Positions 1 to 8,933 of a DNA stretch of 64,000 nucleotides are shown here, piece after piece; positions within the stretch are counted from its first letter, which is position 1; each line of letters starts with the position of its first letter. The stretch spans positions 3,420,001 to 3,484,000 of the forward strand of contig NZ_WBOF01000001.1 of the NCBI RefSeq assembly GCF_009569385.1, in the 5' to 3' direction. The translations under genes were made by a program, and so were the position numbers. The DNA is from Streptomyces kaniharaensis (GTDB lineage: Bacteria; Actinomycetota; Actinomycetes; Streptomycetales; Streptomycetaceae). The notes beneath the pieces are model-generated. The model was not told the DNA's origin. It searched no databases and saw only the letters and a program-made list of their open reading frames with translations.

Positions 1-1
1 C

Positions 2-1336
2 GCGCGCGCCGTCGAACTCGCCGAACACGCCCAGCGATTGGCCCCCGGCTACATGCCGTCCGTCATGCTCGGCAACGCCCTGCGCGCCGACGGCCGGCCC
101 GAACAGGCCCTCGCCGTCTGGGAGGCCGAACTCCGCCGCGTCGCACCGGCGAACGACAACGACAGCAGCTACCTCGCCGTCGACGTCGCCGAGCTGTACG
201 GCTTCCTCGGCCGTCCCGCCGACGGCCTGCCCTGGCTGGAGCGCGTCCTCGCGACCGAACCCGACCACCCCAAGGCCGCCCCGGCGATCCACGGGCTGCG
301 CCACGCCGTCGACGGCAGCACCGCCCACCTGCTCGCCCTCGCCGACCACCACCGCGCCCACCCCGACCACGACTACGCCCAGGACCTCCTCGAACGGCTC
401 AGCCACCGGGAACCCTGGCTCGGCCTGCTGCCCGGCGCCACCGAGGCCACCGTCAACGTGCTCCACCAGGTCCTCGCCTCGCCCGACACCACCCGGGACT
501 CGGAGATCGACTGCACCGTCACCGCCCTCGAACCGCCCAGCTCCCAGCTGGCCCTCCACCTCGCGCTCCCGCGCTCCACCGTCGGCTACCAGTCCGTCCG
601 CGAGCCCGACCCGCGCCGCCCGCTGCGCGAACCCGGTGAACCCGCCACCCGCGTGTGGGCCTGGGACGGCACCGACCCGCGCCCCGCCGTCGCCCCGCCC
701 GCCCCCGAGAGCGCCGACCTCGTCCGGGCCACCGCCGAGATCGTCTGGCCGACCATCCCGGCCGCCTACGACCATGCCGTCCGCCTCGCCGGGCTGCCGC
801 TCGACGACCTCGTCGGCGTCCTCGCCCACCCGCCCGCACCGCGCGAGGACGACCTCGGCCGGGCGCTGCTCGCCCACCAGCCCGAACTGTGGGTGCGCGC
901 CGTCCAGACCTTCGCCTGCCTCGGCATCGCCCACCACCGCACCGACCAGCCGTGGCAGGACTCGGACCGCCGCCGGGTGCTGGTCGACCTGCTGCTCGGG
1001 CCCGAGGACTGGGTCGTCGAGGCGGCCGGCTTGGCGCTCGTCGCGATCGGCTGGACGCACCCCGAGACGCGCGCGGACATCGCCGCACAGCTCCGGCTCC
1101 GGCTCCGCTACTGCGCCGACGCGCGGCGCACGCGGGTGGTGACGATCCTGCGTTCGGTGGGCCGCCTGGCCCTCGCGGCGCCGTGGCTTCCGTCCGCCGA
1201 TCTCGCCCTCGCCCAGGCGGTCATCCGCGCCGACGAGGCCGCGGACGCCCCGGACCCGGACCCGGACCCGGAGCCCGAACCCGAGCCCCAGCCCCAGCGC
1301 CCCGGGTTCCTCCGGAGACTGCTCGGACGCGGCTGA
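2..1336 (+). CDS. TPR/HEAT-like repeat protein, 5' end missing
   Basis: The reading frame is open from base 2, so the gene starts upstream of the window and only its last 444 residues are seen. The first visible part has tetratricopeptide character: alternating Ala/Leu-rich helices such as the one around LGNALRADGRPEQALAVWEAEL. The C-terminal half reads like helical HEAT-type repeats and ends in a (D/E)P-rich linker followed by a basic tail. Such proteins usually act as scaffolds, and no catalytic motif is visible. A TTG at 38 could start translation in principle, but the frame upstream is equally protein-like, so I treat the gene as truncated. The exact family and partner are unknown. Confidence 0.75.
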   Translation, partial: ARAVELAEHAQRLAPGYMPSVMLGNALRADGRPEQALAVWEAELRRVAPANDNDSSYLAVDVAELYGFLGRPADGLPWLERVLATEPDHPKAAPAIHGLRHAVDGSTAHLLALADHHRAHPDHDYAQDLLERLSHREPWLGLLPGATEATVNVLHQVLASPDTTRDSEIDCTVTALEPPSSQLALHLALPRSTVGYQSVREPDPRRPLREPGEPATRVWAWDGTDPRPAVAPPAPESADLVRATAEIVWPTIPAAYDHAVRLAGLPLDDLVGVLAHPPAPREDDLGRALLAHQPELWVRAVQTFACLGIAHHRTDQPWQDSDRRRVLVDLLLGPEDWVVEAAGLALVAIGWTHPETRADIAAQLRLRLRYCADARRTRVVTILRSVGRLALAAPWLPSADLALAQAVIRADEAADAPDPDPDPEPEPEPQPQRPGFLRRLLGRG

Positions 1337-1347
1337 CGCCGCCGCCG

Positions 1348-1545
1348 TTACCCGACGCCCGGGAGCGGGTCCTGCTCGACGTCGTGGCGCGGCACGCGCT
1401 CGGCCGGGTCGCGGCACTCCGGGCCGAGCCGCAGGATGCGGGACTCCGGGTCGTGCAGCGGCCGGTGGCAGCGGCGGCAGGTGACACGGAGGCGGACGGC
1501 CTCCGGGGTGTCCGTCCCGGGCAGCGGATCGTCGGTGCTGGTCAT
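1348..1545 (-). CDS. Small zinc-ribbon-like protein (DUF6011 type)
   Basis: This 65-residue protein has a CRRC knuckle followed by HRPLHDPESR and a GPEC motif, a pattern I associate with small DUF6011-like actinobacterial proteins that probably bind zinc. The function is unknown. I chose the ATG at 1545 because the longer frame upstream looks like non-coding sequence; the ribosome-binding site is weak. It converges on the TPR gene, with only 11 bases between the two stop codons. Confidence 0.6.
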   Translation of the reverse strand: MTSTDDPLPGTDTPEAVRLRVTCRRCHRPLHDPESRILRLGPECRDPAERVPRHDVEQDPLPGVG

Positions 1546-1767
1546 GGGGAGACGGTAGCCGGGCGGCGGCCGTGCAAAACCCCTGGTCGGCCGTCCGACC
1601 GTGCCCTCGCCGAGTCCGTCCGCGAGTCCTGAACGGAGGCCCTGAGCGCCCGGGAAGTCCAGCATTCAAGCAATGTCATGACCAAACTGCGGAAACGGAG
1701 ATGACATCGGGCCCTTCCGCCCGCTACCGTCACCTCGACATACGTGCGCGCGGAGGGCAGGCGGCTC

Positions 1768-2736
1768 ATGCCGGACACAACCAAGCAGGAGAGCGGCCGA
1801 GGCCTCTGGTACGGGGCCTCGGCCTACGGCATCTGGGGGCTCTTCCCGCTGTTCTGGCCGCTGCTGGAGCCCGGTGCCGCCGACGACATCCTGGCCAACC
1901 GGATGGTCTGGTCGCTGGTCGCGGTGGTGCTGCTGCTGATCGCCCAGCGGCACTGGGGCTGGATACGCCCGCTGCTGCGCCAGCCCCGCCGGATCGCGAT
2001 GCTGGCCGCCGCGGCGGCCGTGATCTCCGTCAACTGGGGCGTCTACATCTGGGCGGTCAACTCCGGGCACGTCGTCGAGACCAGCCTCGGCTACTTCATC
2101 AACCCGCTGGTGACCATCGGCTTCGGCGTCCTGGTGCTCAAGGAACGGCTGCGGCTCGCACAGTGGACGGCGGTCGGCATCGGCGCGGCGGCGGTCGCGG
2201 TGCTGACGATCGCCTACGGGCAGCTGCCCTGGATCGCCCTCACCCTCGCGCTCACCTTCGCCACCTACGGCCTGCTGAAGAAGACGGTCGGGCTGAGCGG
2301 CGTGGAGAGCCTGGCAGCGGAGAGCGCCTTCATGTTCCCGTTCGCCCTCGCCTACCTGGTGTACCTGGAGATCAGCGGGCGCGGCACCTTCGGGCACACG
2401 GTGGCCGGCTCGTACGGCTGGGGCCACTCGGGGCTGCTCATGCTCAGCGGTGTGATCACGGCGATCCCGCTGCTGTGCTTCGGCGCGGCGGCCGTCCGGG
2501 TGCCGCTGACCATGCTCGGGCTGCTGCAGTACCTGGCGCCGGTGTTCCAGTTCCTGATCGGCGTCGCGGTCTTCCACGAGTCGATGCCGCCCGCCCGCTG
2601 GGCCGGCTTCGCCCTGGTCTGGGCGGCGCTCGCGATGCTCACCTGGGACGCGCTGCGCCGGGTGCGGGCCGACCGCGCGGAGCGGGCCGCGGCGAACGCG
2701 CCGCAGCCCGCCCCGGCACCGGTGGCGACCCGGTAG
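1768..2736 (+). CDS. rarD: RarD-type EamA-family transporter
   Basis: This 322-residue integral membrane protein has about ten hydrophobic segments beginning near residue 12 (YGASAYGIWGLFPLFWPLL). It matches the RarD branch of the EamA/DMT superfamily, including the ESAFMFPFALAYL and LLQYLAPVFQFLIGV segments. RarD proteins are small-solute or drug exporters of uncertain substrate in the cytoplasmic membrane. The ATG at 1768 is preferred over an upstream in-frame GTG at 1744 because a GGAGGGCAGG ribosome-binding site lies just before it. The tail is Pro/Ala-rich. The gene converges on the ABC permease gene with a 3-base gap. Confidence 0.85.
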   Translation: MPDTTKQESGRGLWYGASAYGIWGLFPLFWPLLEPGAADDILANRMVWSLVAVVLLLIAQRHWGWIRPLLRQPRRIAMLAAAAAVISVNWGVYIWAVNSGHVVETSLGYFINPLVTIGFGVLVLKERLRLAQWTAVGIGAAAVAVLTIAYGQLPWIALTLALTFATYGLLKKTVGLSGVESLAAESAFMFPFALAYLVYLEISGRGTFGHTVAGSYGWGHSGLLMLSGVITAIPLLCFGAAAVRVPLTMLGLLQYLAPVFQFLIGVAVFHESMPPARWAGFALVWAALAMLTWDALRRVRADRAERAAANAPQPAPAPVATR

Positions 2737-2739
2737 GAC

Positions 2740-3612
2740 TCAGGCGCTGATGTCCCGGCTGGCGAACCGCGCCCAGGCCGCCGAGCCGAACACGGCGACG
2801 TAGGCGGCCTGGAGGCCGAGGTTCTTCAGCACGTCGTCCCAGTACATCGGCTCGCGCAGCAGATTCGCGAAGCTGAGCCAGTAGTGGGTGAAGAGGAACG
2901 GCCGGATCGCGTCCAGCTGCGGGAAGCCGTCCAGGATCTGCACGGTGATCACCAGCACCACCGTCGCGGCCATCGCCGCGATGCCGCTGCCGGTGAGCGT
3001 CGAGATGAACAGCCCGATCGCCACCAGCCCGGCCAGCGAGAGCGCCACCATCGCGGCCACCAGCAGCGCCCGCGGCAGCGCGTCGGCCAGGCCGACGGTG
3101 TCGCCGGAGAGCAGGGTGACGTCGCCGAGCGGGAACAGCGCGGCCCCGGTGGCGAGGGCGGTCACCGCGACGGCCGCGGTGGCGGCCAGGCAGAACGCCA
3201 GCCCGGCGGTGAACTTGGCGGCCAGCAGCCTGGTCCGCCCGGCCGGCGCGACCAGCAGGTAGCGCAGCGTCCCGGTGGAGGCCTCACCCGCCACCGAGTC
3301 CCCGGCGACCACGCCGACCGTCATCGGCAGGAAGATCGGCAATGCCACCGCGAGCGAGGTGAACACCAGGAACAGGCCGTTCTGGGTGGTCTGCGCGATG
3401 AAGCTCGGTCCGCCGTCGCCACCGTGCGGGCCGTCCGTGTTGACCTTGATGATCACGCCGATCAGGACCGGCAGCAGCGCCAGGATCCCCAGCAGCACCA
3501 GGGTCCGCATCCGGCGGAACGTCAGGTGCAACTCGTTGCGGAACAGTGCCAGGAACCCGGCGGCCGTCTGCGGCCGGCGCCCGGGCACGGGCAGCGCCTC
3601 AGCCTGCGACAT
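2740..3612 (-). CDS. ABC-2 type transporter permease
   Basis: This 290-residue membrane protein has about six transmembrane segments. The first follows a cytoplasmic N-terminus (FRNELHLTFRRMRTLVLLGILALLPVLIG), which is typical of ABC-2/DUF-type permeases. A long extracytoplasmic loop follows segment one, then GEASTGTLRYLLVAPAGRTR, the usual cytoplasmic coupling region. It is the last gene of a three-gene minus-strand operon; its start lies 14 bases inside the 3' end of the ATPase gene, so translation is probably coupled. The substrate cannot be inferred; related pairs export drugs, lipids or peptides. Confidence 0.9.
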   Translation of the reverse strand: MSQAEALPVPGRRPQTAAGFLALFRNELHLTFRRMRTLVLLGILALLPVLIGVIIKVNTDGPHGGDGGPSFIAQTTQNGLFLVFTSLAVALPIFLPMTVGVVAGDSVAGEASTGTLRYLLVAPAGRTRLLAAKFTAGLAFCLAATAAVAVTALATGAALFPLGDVTLLSGDTVGLADALPRALLVAAMVALSLAGLVAIGLFISTLTGSGIAAMAATVVLVITVQILDGFPQLDAIRPFLFTHYWLSFANLLREPMYWDDVLKNLGLQAAYVAVFGSAAWARFASRDISA

Positions 3613-4693
3613 CGAAGCCCTCCCCGGTCAGCGCCACGAAGGCGTCCTCCAACGTGCCCCGCTCCAGCCCGAACCCGTGCACCCGTACGCCGGCCTCGAC
3701 CAGCGCCGCGCACAGCTTCGGCAGCGAGGCCTCGCCCGCCTCGGCGAGCTCGCCGTCCACCCGGTCCTCGCCGCGCACGACGTCGGCGACCCGGTGGGCC
3801 GCCAGCACCTCGGCGGCCCGCGCGACATCGGGCGTCCGGACCACCAGCCGGCCCTGCGCCCGGGCGGCCAGCTCGGCGACGGTGCCCTGCACCACCAGCC
3901 GGCCGCGGGACATCACCGCCGCGTGGGTGCACACGTGCTCGATCTCGTCGAGCAGGTGCGAGGAGAGGAACACCGTGGTGCCCTCCGCCGCGACCTCCCG
4001 CACCAGCGTCCGGATCTCGCGCATGCCCTGCGGGTCCAGGCCGTTGGTCGGCTCGTCCAGCACCAGCAGTTCGCGCGGCTGGAGCAGCGCCGAGGCCAGG
4101 CCGAGCCGCTGCTTCATGCCCAGCGAGTACGCGCGGGCCTTCTTGCCCGCCGCCGCGGTCAGCCCGACCCGCTCCAGCGCCTCCTCGACCCGGCGGCGCC
4201 GGGTGCGCGGGTCGGCGGTCGGGTCGGCGGCGTCGAACCGGGCCAGGTTGTCGCGGCCGGAGAGGAAGCCGTACAGCGCGGGGCCCTCGATGAGGGCGCC
4301 GACCCGGGGCAGCACGGTGGCGACCGACTGCGGCATCGACTCACCGAGGACGGTCGCCACGCCCGAGGTGGGGGCGATCAGGCCCATCAGCATCCGGATC
4401 GTGGTGGTCTTGCCGGAGCCGTTGGGGCCCAGGAAGCCGAAGACCGAGCCGCGCGGGACGCTGAGGTCCAGGCCGTCGACGGCGAGCTGGCCGCCGCGGA
4501 AGCGCTTGGTCAGGCCGCGCGTGCGGATCACGTCGTCACTTCCGGAGCCGATTCCGGAGCCGATTCCGGAGTCGCTTCCGGAGGCGTCACTTCTGGAGGA
4601 GGGGGCGGCAGCGGGAACGGGGGCCGGGCGCACCTCGGCGCCCCGGCCCCCGGCCGACTCCGTAACGTCCCCCGTTACGGGAGTCCCGGTCAT
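3599..4693 (-). CDS. ABC transporter ATP-binding protein
   Basis: This 364-residue nucleotide-binding subunit carries Walker A GPNGSGKTTT, signature YSLGMKQRLGLA, Walker B LLVLDEPTNGLDPQG and a switch His (SSHLLDEIEH). The C-terminal part is the extra domain common in CcmA/DrrA-like ATPases. The first 50 residues are low complexity and include a GSGSDSGIGSG stretch made by four imperfect 12-bp repeats (about 4549-4590), so the true start could be internal. It pairs with the overlapping permease. The start is 3 bases after the LolA-like gene stop, with a GGGGTG sequence 8 bases upstream. Confidence 0.92.
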   Translation of the reverse strand: MTGTPVTGDVTESAGGRGAEVRPAPVPAAAPSSRSDASGSDSGIGSGIGSGSDDVIRTRGLTKRFRGGQLAVDGLDLSVPRGSVFGFLGPNGSGKTTTIRMLMGLIAPTSGVATVLGESMPQSVATVLPRVGALIEGPALYGFLSGRDNLARFDAADPTADPRTRRRRVEEALERVGLTAAAGKKARAYSLGMKQRLGLASALLQPRELLVLDEPTNGLDPQGMREIRTLVREVAAEGTTVFLSSHLLDEIEHVCTHAAVMSRGRLVVQGTVAELAARAQGRLVVRTPDVARAAEVLAAHRVADVVRGEDRVDGELAEAGEASLPKLCAALVEAGVRVHGFGLERGTLEDAFVALTGEGFDVAG

Positions 4694-4696
4694 CCG

Positions 4697-5953
4697 TCAG
4701 TTCACCCCGGCCGCGCTCTGCAGGACCGGCAGGGTCACCGCGCCGGCGAACACCCGGCCGTCGTCGGTGGCCAGGACGTTGATCACCTTGGTGCTGATCA
4801 GGGTGCCGCCGGCGACCGGCTTGCCGAGCGACTTGACCAGCGCCTGCGGGTCCCGGAACGCGCCCTTCCCGCCGTGCCGGCCGTCCTGCGGTGCGCCGGC
4901 CGGCCCGCTGGGCAGGTGCGCGGCGACCACCGAGGTCCAGCCCTCGCCGATCACGTTGACGTCGCCGTCCTTGGAGCCGTCCTTGGAACCGCCCTTGAAA
5001 CCGTCCTTGGCGCCGCCCGGCCCGTTCTCCCGGCCGCGTGCCTCGTCCGCCTTGTGCTCCGTCACCTTGGCGCCCTTGGGCACGGTGAAGTCGAAGGTCG
5101 TGGCGGCCGGCGTGGCGAAGGTGACGTCGGTGAAGTGGACGTCCAGCACGGTGCCGCCGTCGGTGGCCCTGACCACGACCGAGAGCGGCACGCCGTTGCC
5201 GGCGGCCACCGCGATCCGGACCTCGCCGACGGTCGAGCCGGACTGGGTGGGCTTCACGCTCAGCAGGTAGGCGTTCTGCCCGGCGACCTTGGCGGTGCCG
5301 GCCACGGTGACCGAGGTGGTGCCCGCGTTCTCGGTGAGGAACTGCTTGGCGGCTTCCTGCGGGGTGGCCGGCACCCCGGTCAGCGGAACCTTGGGGTGCT
5401 CGGCGCCGTTGTGCCGGGCGGCCTGGCCGGTCAGGTGCACGGCCTGGTTGCTGGAGCTGTCCCACGCCCAGGCCTGGTCGCCGTTGTGGACCAGGGTGTA
5501 GCCGGCCATGTTCTCCAGCAGGTCGAGCCGCTGGCGGTCCGGGCCGTCCACCGCGACGCGCAGGGTCTGGTCGCCGCCGAGCAGCCCCAGCAGCTTCGCC
5601 TGCGGGTCCGCGGACGACCCCTTGCCGTCCTCACTGCCGTGCCCGGCCGCCGCGCCGAGCCCGCCGGCGGCGGCGCCGATGAGCTGGCTGGGCACCCCGA
5701 GGTCGGTCGAGAGCGAGACCGTCCCGGAGAGCGCCTGCGCGTCCGAGCCGAGCACCTTGGCCACCACCTGCTCCGCCGTCAGGGCCGGCAGGTCCGGCGG
5801 CGCGTCGGCGGCCAGCGCGGGCACCAGCCCGACACCGGCGGCGATCACCGCGGCCACCGCGAGCGGAACCCCCGCCCGCATCAGGGTGCGTCGCCGCGAG
5901 CGGTACGGCACGCCGCCGTCCGCTTTCTCCTCCGCCGCCGTGTCATTGGTCAT
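4697..5953 (-). CDS. Secreted LolA/RseB-fold lipoprotein-carrier-like protein
   Basis: This 418-residue exported protein has a cytoplasmic head, then a signal or anchor helix (AGVPLAVAAVIAAGVGLVPALAA), then a domain resembling the LolA/RseB fold. Recognisable pieces are VAKVLGSDAQALSGTVSLSTDLGVP, QTLRVAVDGPDRQRLDLL and SVKPTQSGSTVGEVRIAV. A Lys/Gly/Asp repeat region near residue 320 interrupts the fold. The ATG at 5953 has a GAGGAG..GAGGA ribosome-binding site. LolA carries lipoproteins in Gram-negatives; in actinobacteria the role of this fold is unclear. It leads the operon with the ABC ATPase and permease, suggesting a shared lipid, lipoprotein or signalling task. The function is inferred. 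Confidence 0.8.
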   Translation of the reverse strand: MTNDTAAEEKADGGVPYRSRRRTLMRAGVPLAVAAVIAAGVGLVPALAADAPPDLPALTAEQVVAKVLGSDAQALSGTVSLSTDLGVPSQLIGAAAGGLGAAAGHGSEDGKGSSADPQAKLLGLLGGDQTLRVAVDGPDRQRLDLLENMAGYTLVHNGDQAWAWDSSSNQAVHLTGQAARHNGAEHPKVPLTGVPATPQEAAKQFLTENAGTTSVTVAGTAKVAGQNAYLLSVKPTQSGSTVGEVRIAVAAGNGVPLSVVVRATDGGTVLDVHFTDVTFATPAATTFDFTVPKGAKVTEHKADEARGRENGPGGAKDGFKGGSKDGSKDGDVNVIGEGWTSVVAAHLPSGPAGAPQDGRHGGKGAFRDPQALVKSLGKPVAGGTLISTKVINVLATDDGRVFAGAVTLPVLQSAAGVN

Positions 5954-6124
5954 GGCGTCCTCAACTCCTCTGCGAACCCGGCCGATTGCCTCGTGCCCCT
6001 CCATTAGATGCCGGCGCACCGCCCGAGTCATCGCCCTCTGGGGCCACTTCGGGGTAAACCTCCCGGGTACACCGACCCTGAGACGCCCTCAGGGTTGGCT
6101 CCTCCCGGTGTACGACTCCTGGCG

Positions 6125-6130
6125 TAGGGT
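6125..6130 (+). promoter_or_regulatory. Putative -10 element for leaderless fbiC
   Basis: A TAGGGT hexamer sits 6 bases before the fbiC ATG. In actinobacteria a TANNNT box at this distance usually places the transcription start on or next to the start codon. No ribosome-binding site is visible, which fits a leaderless mRNA. Confidence 0.5.
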
Positions 6131-6136
6131 CGCGCC

Positions 6137-8758
6137 ATGGACGCAACCGCCAAGGACGAATCCGCCACGGACGGACCGAAGCCCCCGACCGAGCAGCAGC
6201 CCCCGACGGAGAACGCCATGCGCCGCGCCCTGCGCCGCGCCCGGGACGGCGTCGCGCTCGACGTCGCCGAGGCGGCCGTGCTGCTCCAGGCCAGAGGCGA
6301 GGACCTGCGGGATCTCTGCGCGAGCGCCGCCCGGGTACGCGACGCCGGCCTCGAAGCGGCCGGCCGGCCCGGCGTCATCACCTACTCCAAGAGCGTCTTC
6401 ATCCCGCTCACGCGGCTCTGCCGCGACAAGTGCCACTACTGCACGTTCGCCACCGTCCCCGGCAAGCTGCGCCGGGCCGGGGCGGGGATGTTCATGTCAC
6501 CCGACGAGGTCCTGGAGGTCGCCCGGCGCGGCGCCGAACTCGGCTGCAAGGAAGCCCTGATCACGCTCGGCGACAAGCCCGAGGACCGCTGGCCCGAGGC
6601 CCGCGAGTGGCTGGACGCGCACGGCTACGACGACACCATCGCCTACGTGCGGGCGATGTCCATCCGCATCCTGGAGGAGACCGGCCTGCTCCCGCACCTC
6701 AACCCCGGGGTGCTGAGCTGGACGGACTTCCAGCGCCTCAAGCCCGTCTCCGCCTCGATGGGCATGATGCTGGAGACCACCGCCACCCGCCTGTGGAGCG
6801 AGCCCGGCGGCCCGCACTTCGGCTCGCCGGACAAGGAACCCGCCGTCCGGCTGCGCGTCCTGGAGGACGCCGGGCGCAGCTCCGTCCCGTTCACCAGCGG
6901 TCTGCTGATCGGCATCGGCGAGACGTACCGGGAGCGCGCCGAGTCGCTGTTCGCGCTGCGCCGCGTCTCCCGCGCCTACCACGGTGTCCAGGAGCTGATC
7001 CTGCAGAACTTCCGCGCCAAGCCGGACACGGCGATGCGCGGCATGCCGGACGCCGAACTGGACGAGCTGGTCGCCACGGTGGCCGTGGCCCGGCACATCA
7101 TGGGCCCGGCCGCGTGCCTGCAGGCGCCGCCGAACCTGGTGGACGGCGAGTACGAGCGGCTGATCGGGGCCGGCATCGACGACTGGGGCGGGGTCTCCCC
7201 GCTCACCCCGGACCACGTCAACCCCGAGCGCCCGTGGCCGCAGATCGACCGGCTGGCCGAGCGCTCGGCGGCGGCCGGCTTCGCGCTGCGCGAGCGGCTC
7301 GCCGTCTACCCCGAGTACGTGCGGCGCGGCGAGCCGTGGCTGGACCCGCGGGTGCTGCCGCACGTGCGGGCGCTTGCCGACCCGGAGACCGGCCTGGCCC
7401 GCCCGGACGCCGTGGTCCAGGGCCACCCGTGGCAGGAGCCCGAGGACCTGCCCGCCTCGTACGGGCGGACCGACCTGCACACCGCCATCGACACCGAGGG
7501 CCGCACCGGCGACCGCCGGGCCGACTTCGAGGACGTCTACGGCGACTGGGACGTGCTGCGCGAGCAGGTGCTCGCCGAGGGCGCGCCGGAGCGACTCGCC
7601 GGGGACCTGCGCGAGGCGCTGGCGGTGGCCGCCGACGACCCGACGCGGCTGACCGACGACCAGGCGCTGGCCCTGTTCCACGCGGACGGCCCGGCTCTGG
7701 ACGCGCTCTGCCGGATCGCCGACGACGTGCGCCGCGACGCGGTCGGCGAGGACGTCACCTACTGCGTCACGCGGAACATCAACTTCACCAACGTCTGCTA
7801 CACCGGCTGCCGGTTCTGCGCCTTCGCCCAGCGTCGCACCGACGCGGACGCCTACACGCTGTCGTTGCAGCAGGTCGCCGACCGGGCCGCGCAGGCCTGG
7901 GAGGTCGGCGCCACCGAGGTGTGCATGCAGGGCGGCATCCACCCGGACCTGCCCGGCACCGCCTACTTCGACATCGCCCGCGCGGTGAAGGAGCGGGTGC
8001 CCGGCATCCACGTGCACGCCTTCTCGCCGATGGAGGTGGTCAACGGCGCGACCCGGACCGGCCTGTCCGTCCGGGACTGGCTCCAGCAGGCCAAGGAGGC
8101 CGGCCTGGACACCATCCCGGGCACGGCCGCCGAGATCCTGGACGACGAGGTCCGCTGGGTGCTCACCAAGGGCAAGCTACCGGCCGCCACCTGGGTCGAG
8201 GTCGTCACCACCGCGCACGAACTGGGCATCCGCTCCTCGTCGACGATGATGTACGGGCACGTGGACACCCCGAAGCACTGGCTCGGTCACCTGCGGCTGC
8301 TCGCCGGGATCCAGGAACGCACCGGCGGGTTCACCGAGTTCGTCACCCTGCCGTTCATCCACACCAACGCGCCGGTCTACCTGGCCGGCATCGCCCGGCC
8401 CGGCCCGACCGCCCGGGACAACCGCGCGGTGGTCGCGATGGCCCGGCTGCTGCTGCACCCGCACATCCCCAACATCCAGACCAGCTGGGTCAAGCTGGGC
8501 GCCGAGGGCGCGGCCGAGATGCTGCGCTCCGGCGCCAACGACCTCGGCGGCACGCTCATGGAGGAGACCATCTCGCGGATGGCCGGCTCGGCGTACGGGA
8601 GCCACAAGTCCGTCCGGGACCTCCAGGCGATCGCCGAGGCGGCGGGCCGCCCGCACCGCCAGCGCACCACCACCTACGGCGAGGTCCCGGCCGAGCGCCG
8701 GGCCGCGGCGCTGGCCTCGGACGGGCACCTGCCGGAGCTGCTGCCGGTCCTGGACTGA
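6137..8758 (+). CDS. fbiC: FO synthase FbiC (CofG-CofH fusion)
   Basis: This 873-residue bifunctional radical-SAM enzyme makes FO (7,8-didemethyl-8-hydroxy-5-deazariboflavin), the chromophore of coenzyme F420, from tyrosine and the flavin precursor 5-amino-6-ribitylaminouracil. Both halves are present. The CofG half has Cys95, Cys99 and Cys102 (CRDKCHYC). The CofH half has Cys554, Cys558 and Cys561 (CYTGCRFC), followed by [12 protein letters not shown] and the [14 protein letters not shown] motif. The length matches actinobacterial FbiC, which is fused, unlike the separate archaeal enzymes. It is monocistronic here, with a strong hairpin just downstream. The other F420 genes are not in this window. 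Confidence 0.97.
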   Translation: MDATAKDESATDGPKPPTEQQPPTENAMRRALRRARDGVALDVAEAAVLLQARGEDLRDLCASAARVRDAGLEAAGRPGVITYSKSVFIPLTRLCRDKCHYCTFATVPGKLRRAGAGMFMSPDEVLEVARRGAELGCKEALITLGDKPEDRWPEAREWLDAHGYDDTIAYVRAMSIRILEETGLLPHLNPGVLSWTDFQRLKPVSASMGMMLETTATRLWSEPGGPHFGSPDKEPAVRLRVLEDAGRSSVPFTSGLLIGIGETYRERAESLFALRRVSRAYHGVQELILQNFRAKPDTAMRGMPDAELDELVATVAVARHIMGPAACLQAPPNLVDGEYERLIGAGIDDWGGVSPLTPDHVNPERPWPQIDRLAERSAAAGFALRERLAVYPEYVRRGEPWLDPRVLPHVRALADPETGLARPDAVVQGHPWQEPEDLPASYGRTDLHTAIDTEGRTGDRRADFEDVYGDWDVLREQVLAEGAPERLAGDLREALAVAADDPTRLTDDQALALFHADGPALDALCRIADDVRRDAVGEDVTYCVTRNINFTNVCYTGCRFCAFAQRRTDADAYTLSLQQVADRAAQAWEVGATEVCMQGGIHPDLPGTAYFDIARAVKERVPGIHVHAFSPMEVVNGATRTGLSVRDWLQQAKEAGLDTIPGTAAEILDDEVRWVLTKGKLPAATWVEVVTTAHELGIRSSSTMMYGHVDTPKHWLGHLRLLAGIQERTGGFTEFVTLPFIHTNAPVYLAGIARPGPTARDNRAVVAMARLLLHPHIPNIQTSWVKLGAEGAAEMLRSGANDLGGTLMEETISRMAGSAYGSHKSVRDLQAIAEAAGRPHRQRTTTYGEVPAERRAAALASDGHLPELLPVLD

Positions 8759-8767
8759 GGCGGGCCC

Positions 8768-8800
8768 GGGTCCGGCCGCCTTCGGGGGGCGGCCGGACCC
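8768..8800 (+). terminator. Hairpin terminator after fbiC
   Basis: A perfect 13-bp inverted repeat (8768-8780 with 8788-8800) encloses the 7-base loop TTCGGGG, starting 10 bases after the fbiC stop. There is no clear T-run, as is common for streptomycete terminators. Confidence 0.75.
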
Positions 8801-8839
8801 CCGGCACAGGGCGGGGCCGCCGGTGGGCGAGGGACCCCA

Positions 8840-8867
8840 TTGAATCGCTCGGGTCTTCGCATACAGT
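8840..8867 (+). promoter_or_regulatory. Candidate promoter for the ADP-ribosylglycohydrolase gene
   Basis: TTGAAT (8840-8845) and TACAGT (8862-8867) are separated by 16 bases. They resemble housekeeping -35 and -10 elements and lie about 70 bases before the start codon. No other candidate is visible between the fbiC terminator and this gene. Confidence 0.4.
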
Positions 8868-8933
8868 GCCAGGGCGCGCGACCGGCCGAGCGTCGCGCCG
8901 TCCCCGCCGGTCCCGGACGAAAGGCGCCCCGTC

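Noticed and set aside
4549..4590. Four 12-bp repeats in the ABC ATPase gene as a regulatory repeat
   Set aside because: They are in frame and encode a Ser/Gly/Asp linker, so a simple low-complexity coding repeat explains them.
3275..6007. Plus-strand open frame of 910 codons opposite the LolA and ABC operon
   Set aside because: No domain, and it is made of the complementary frame of well-supported genes.
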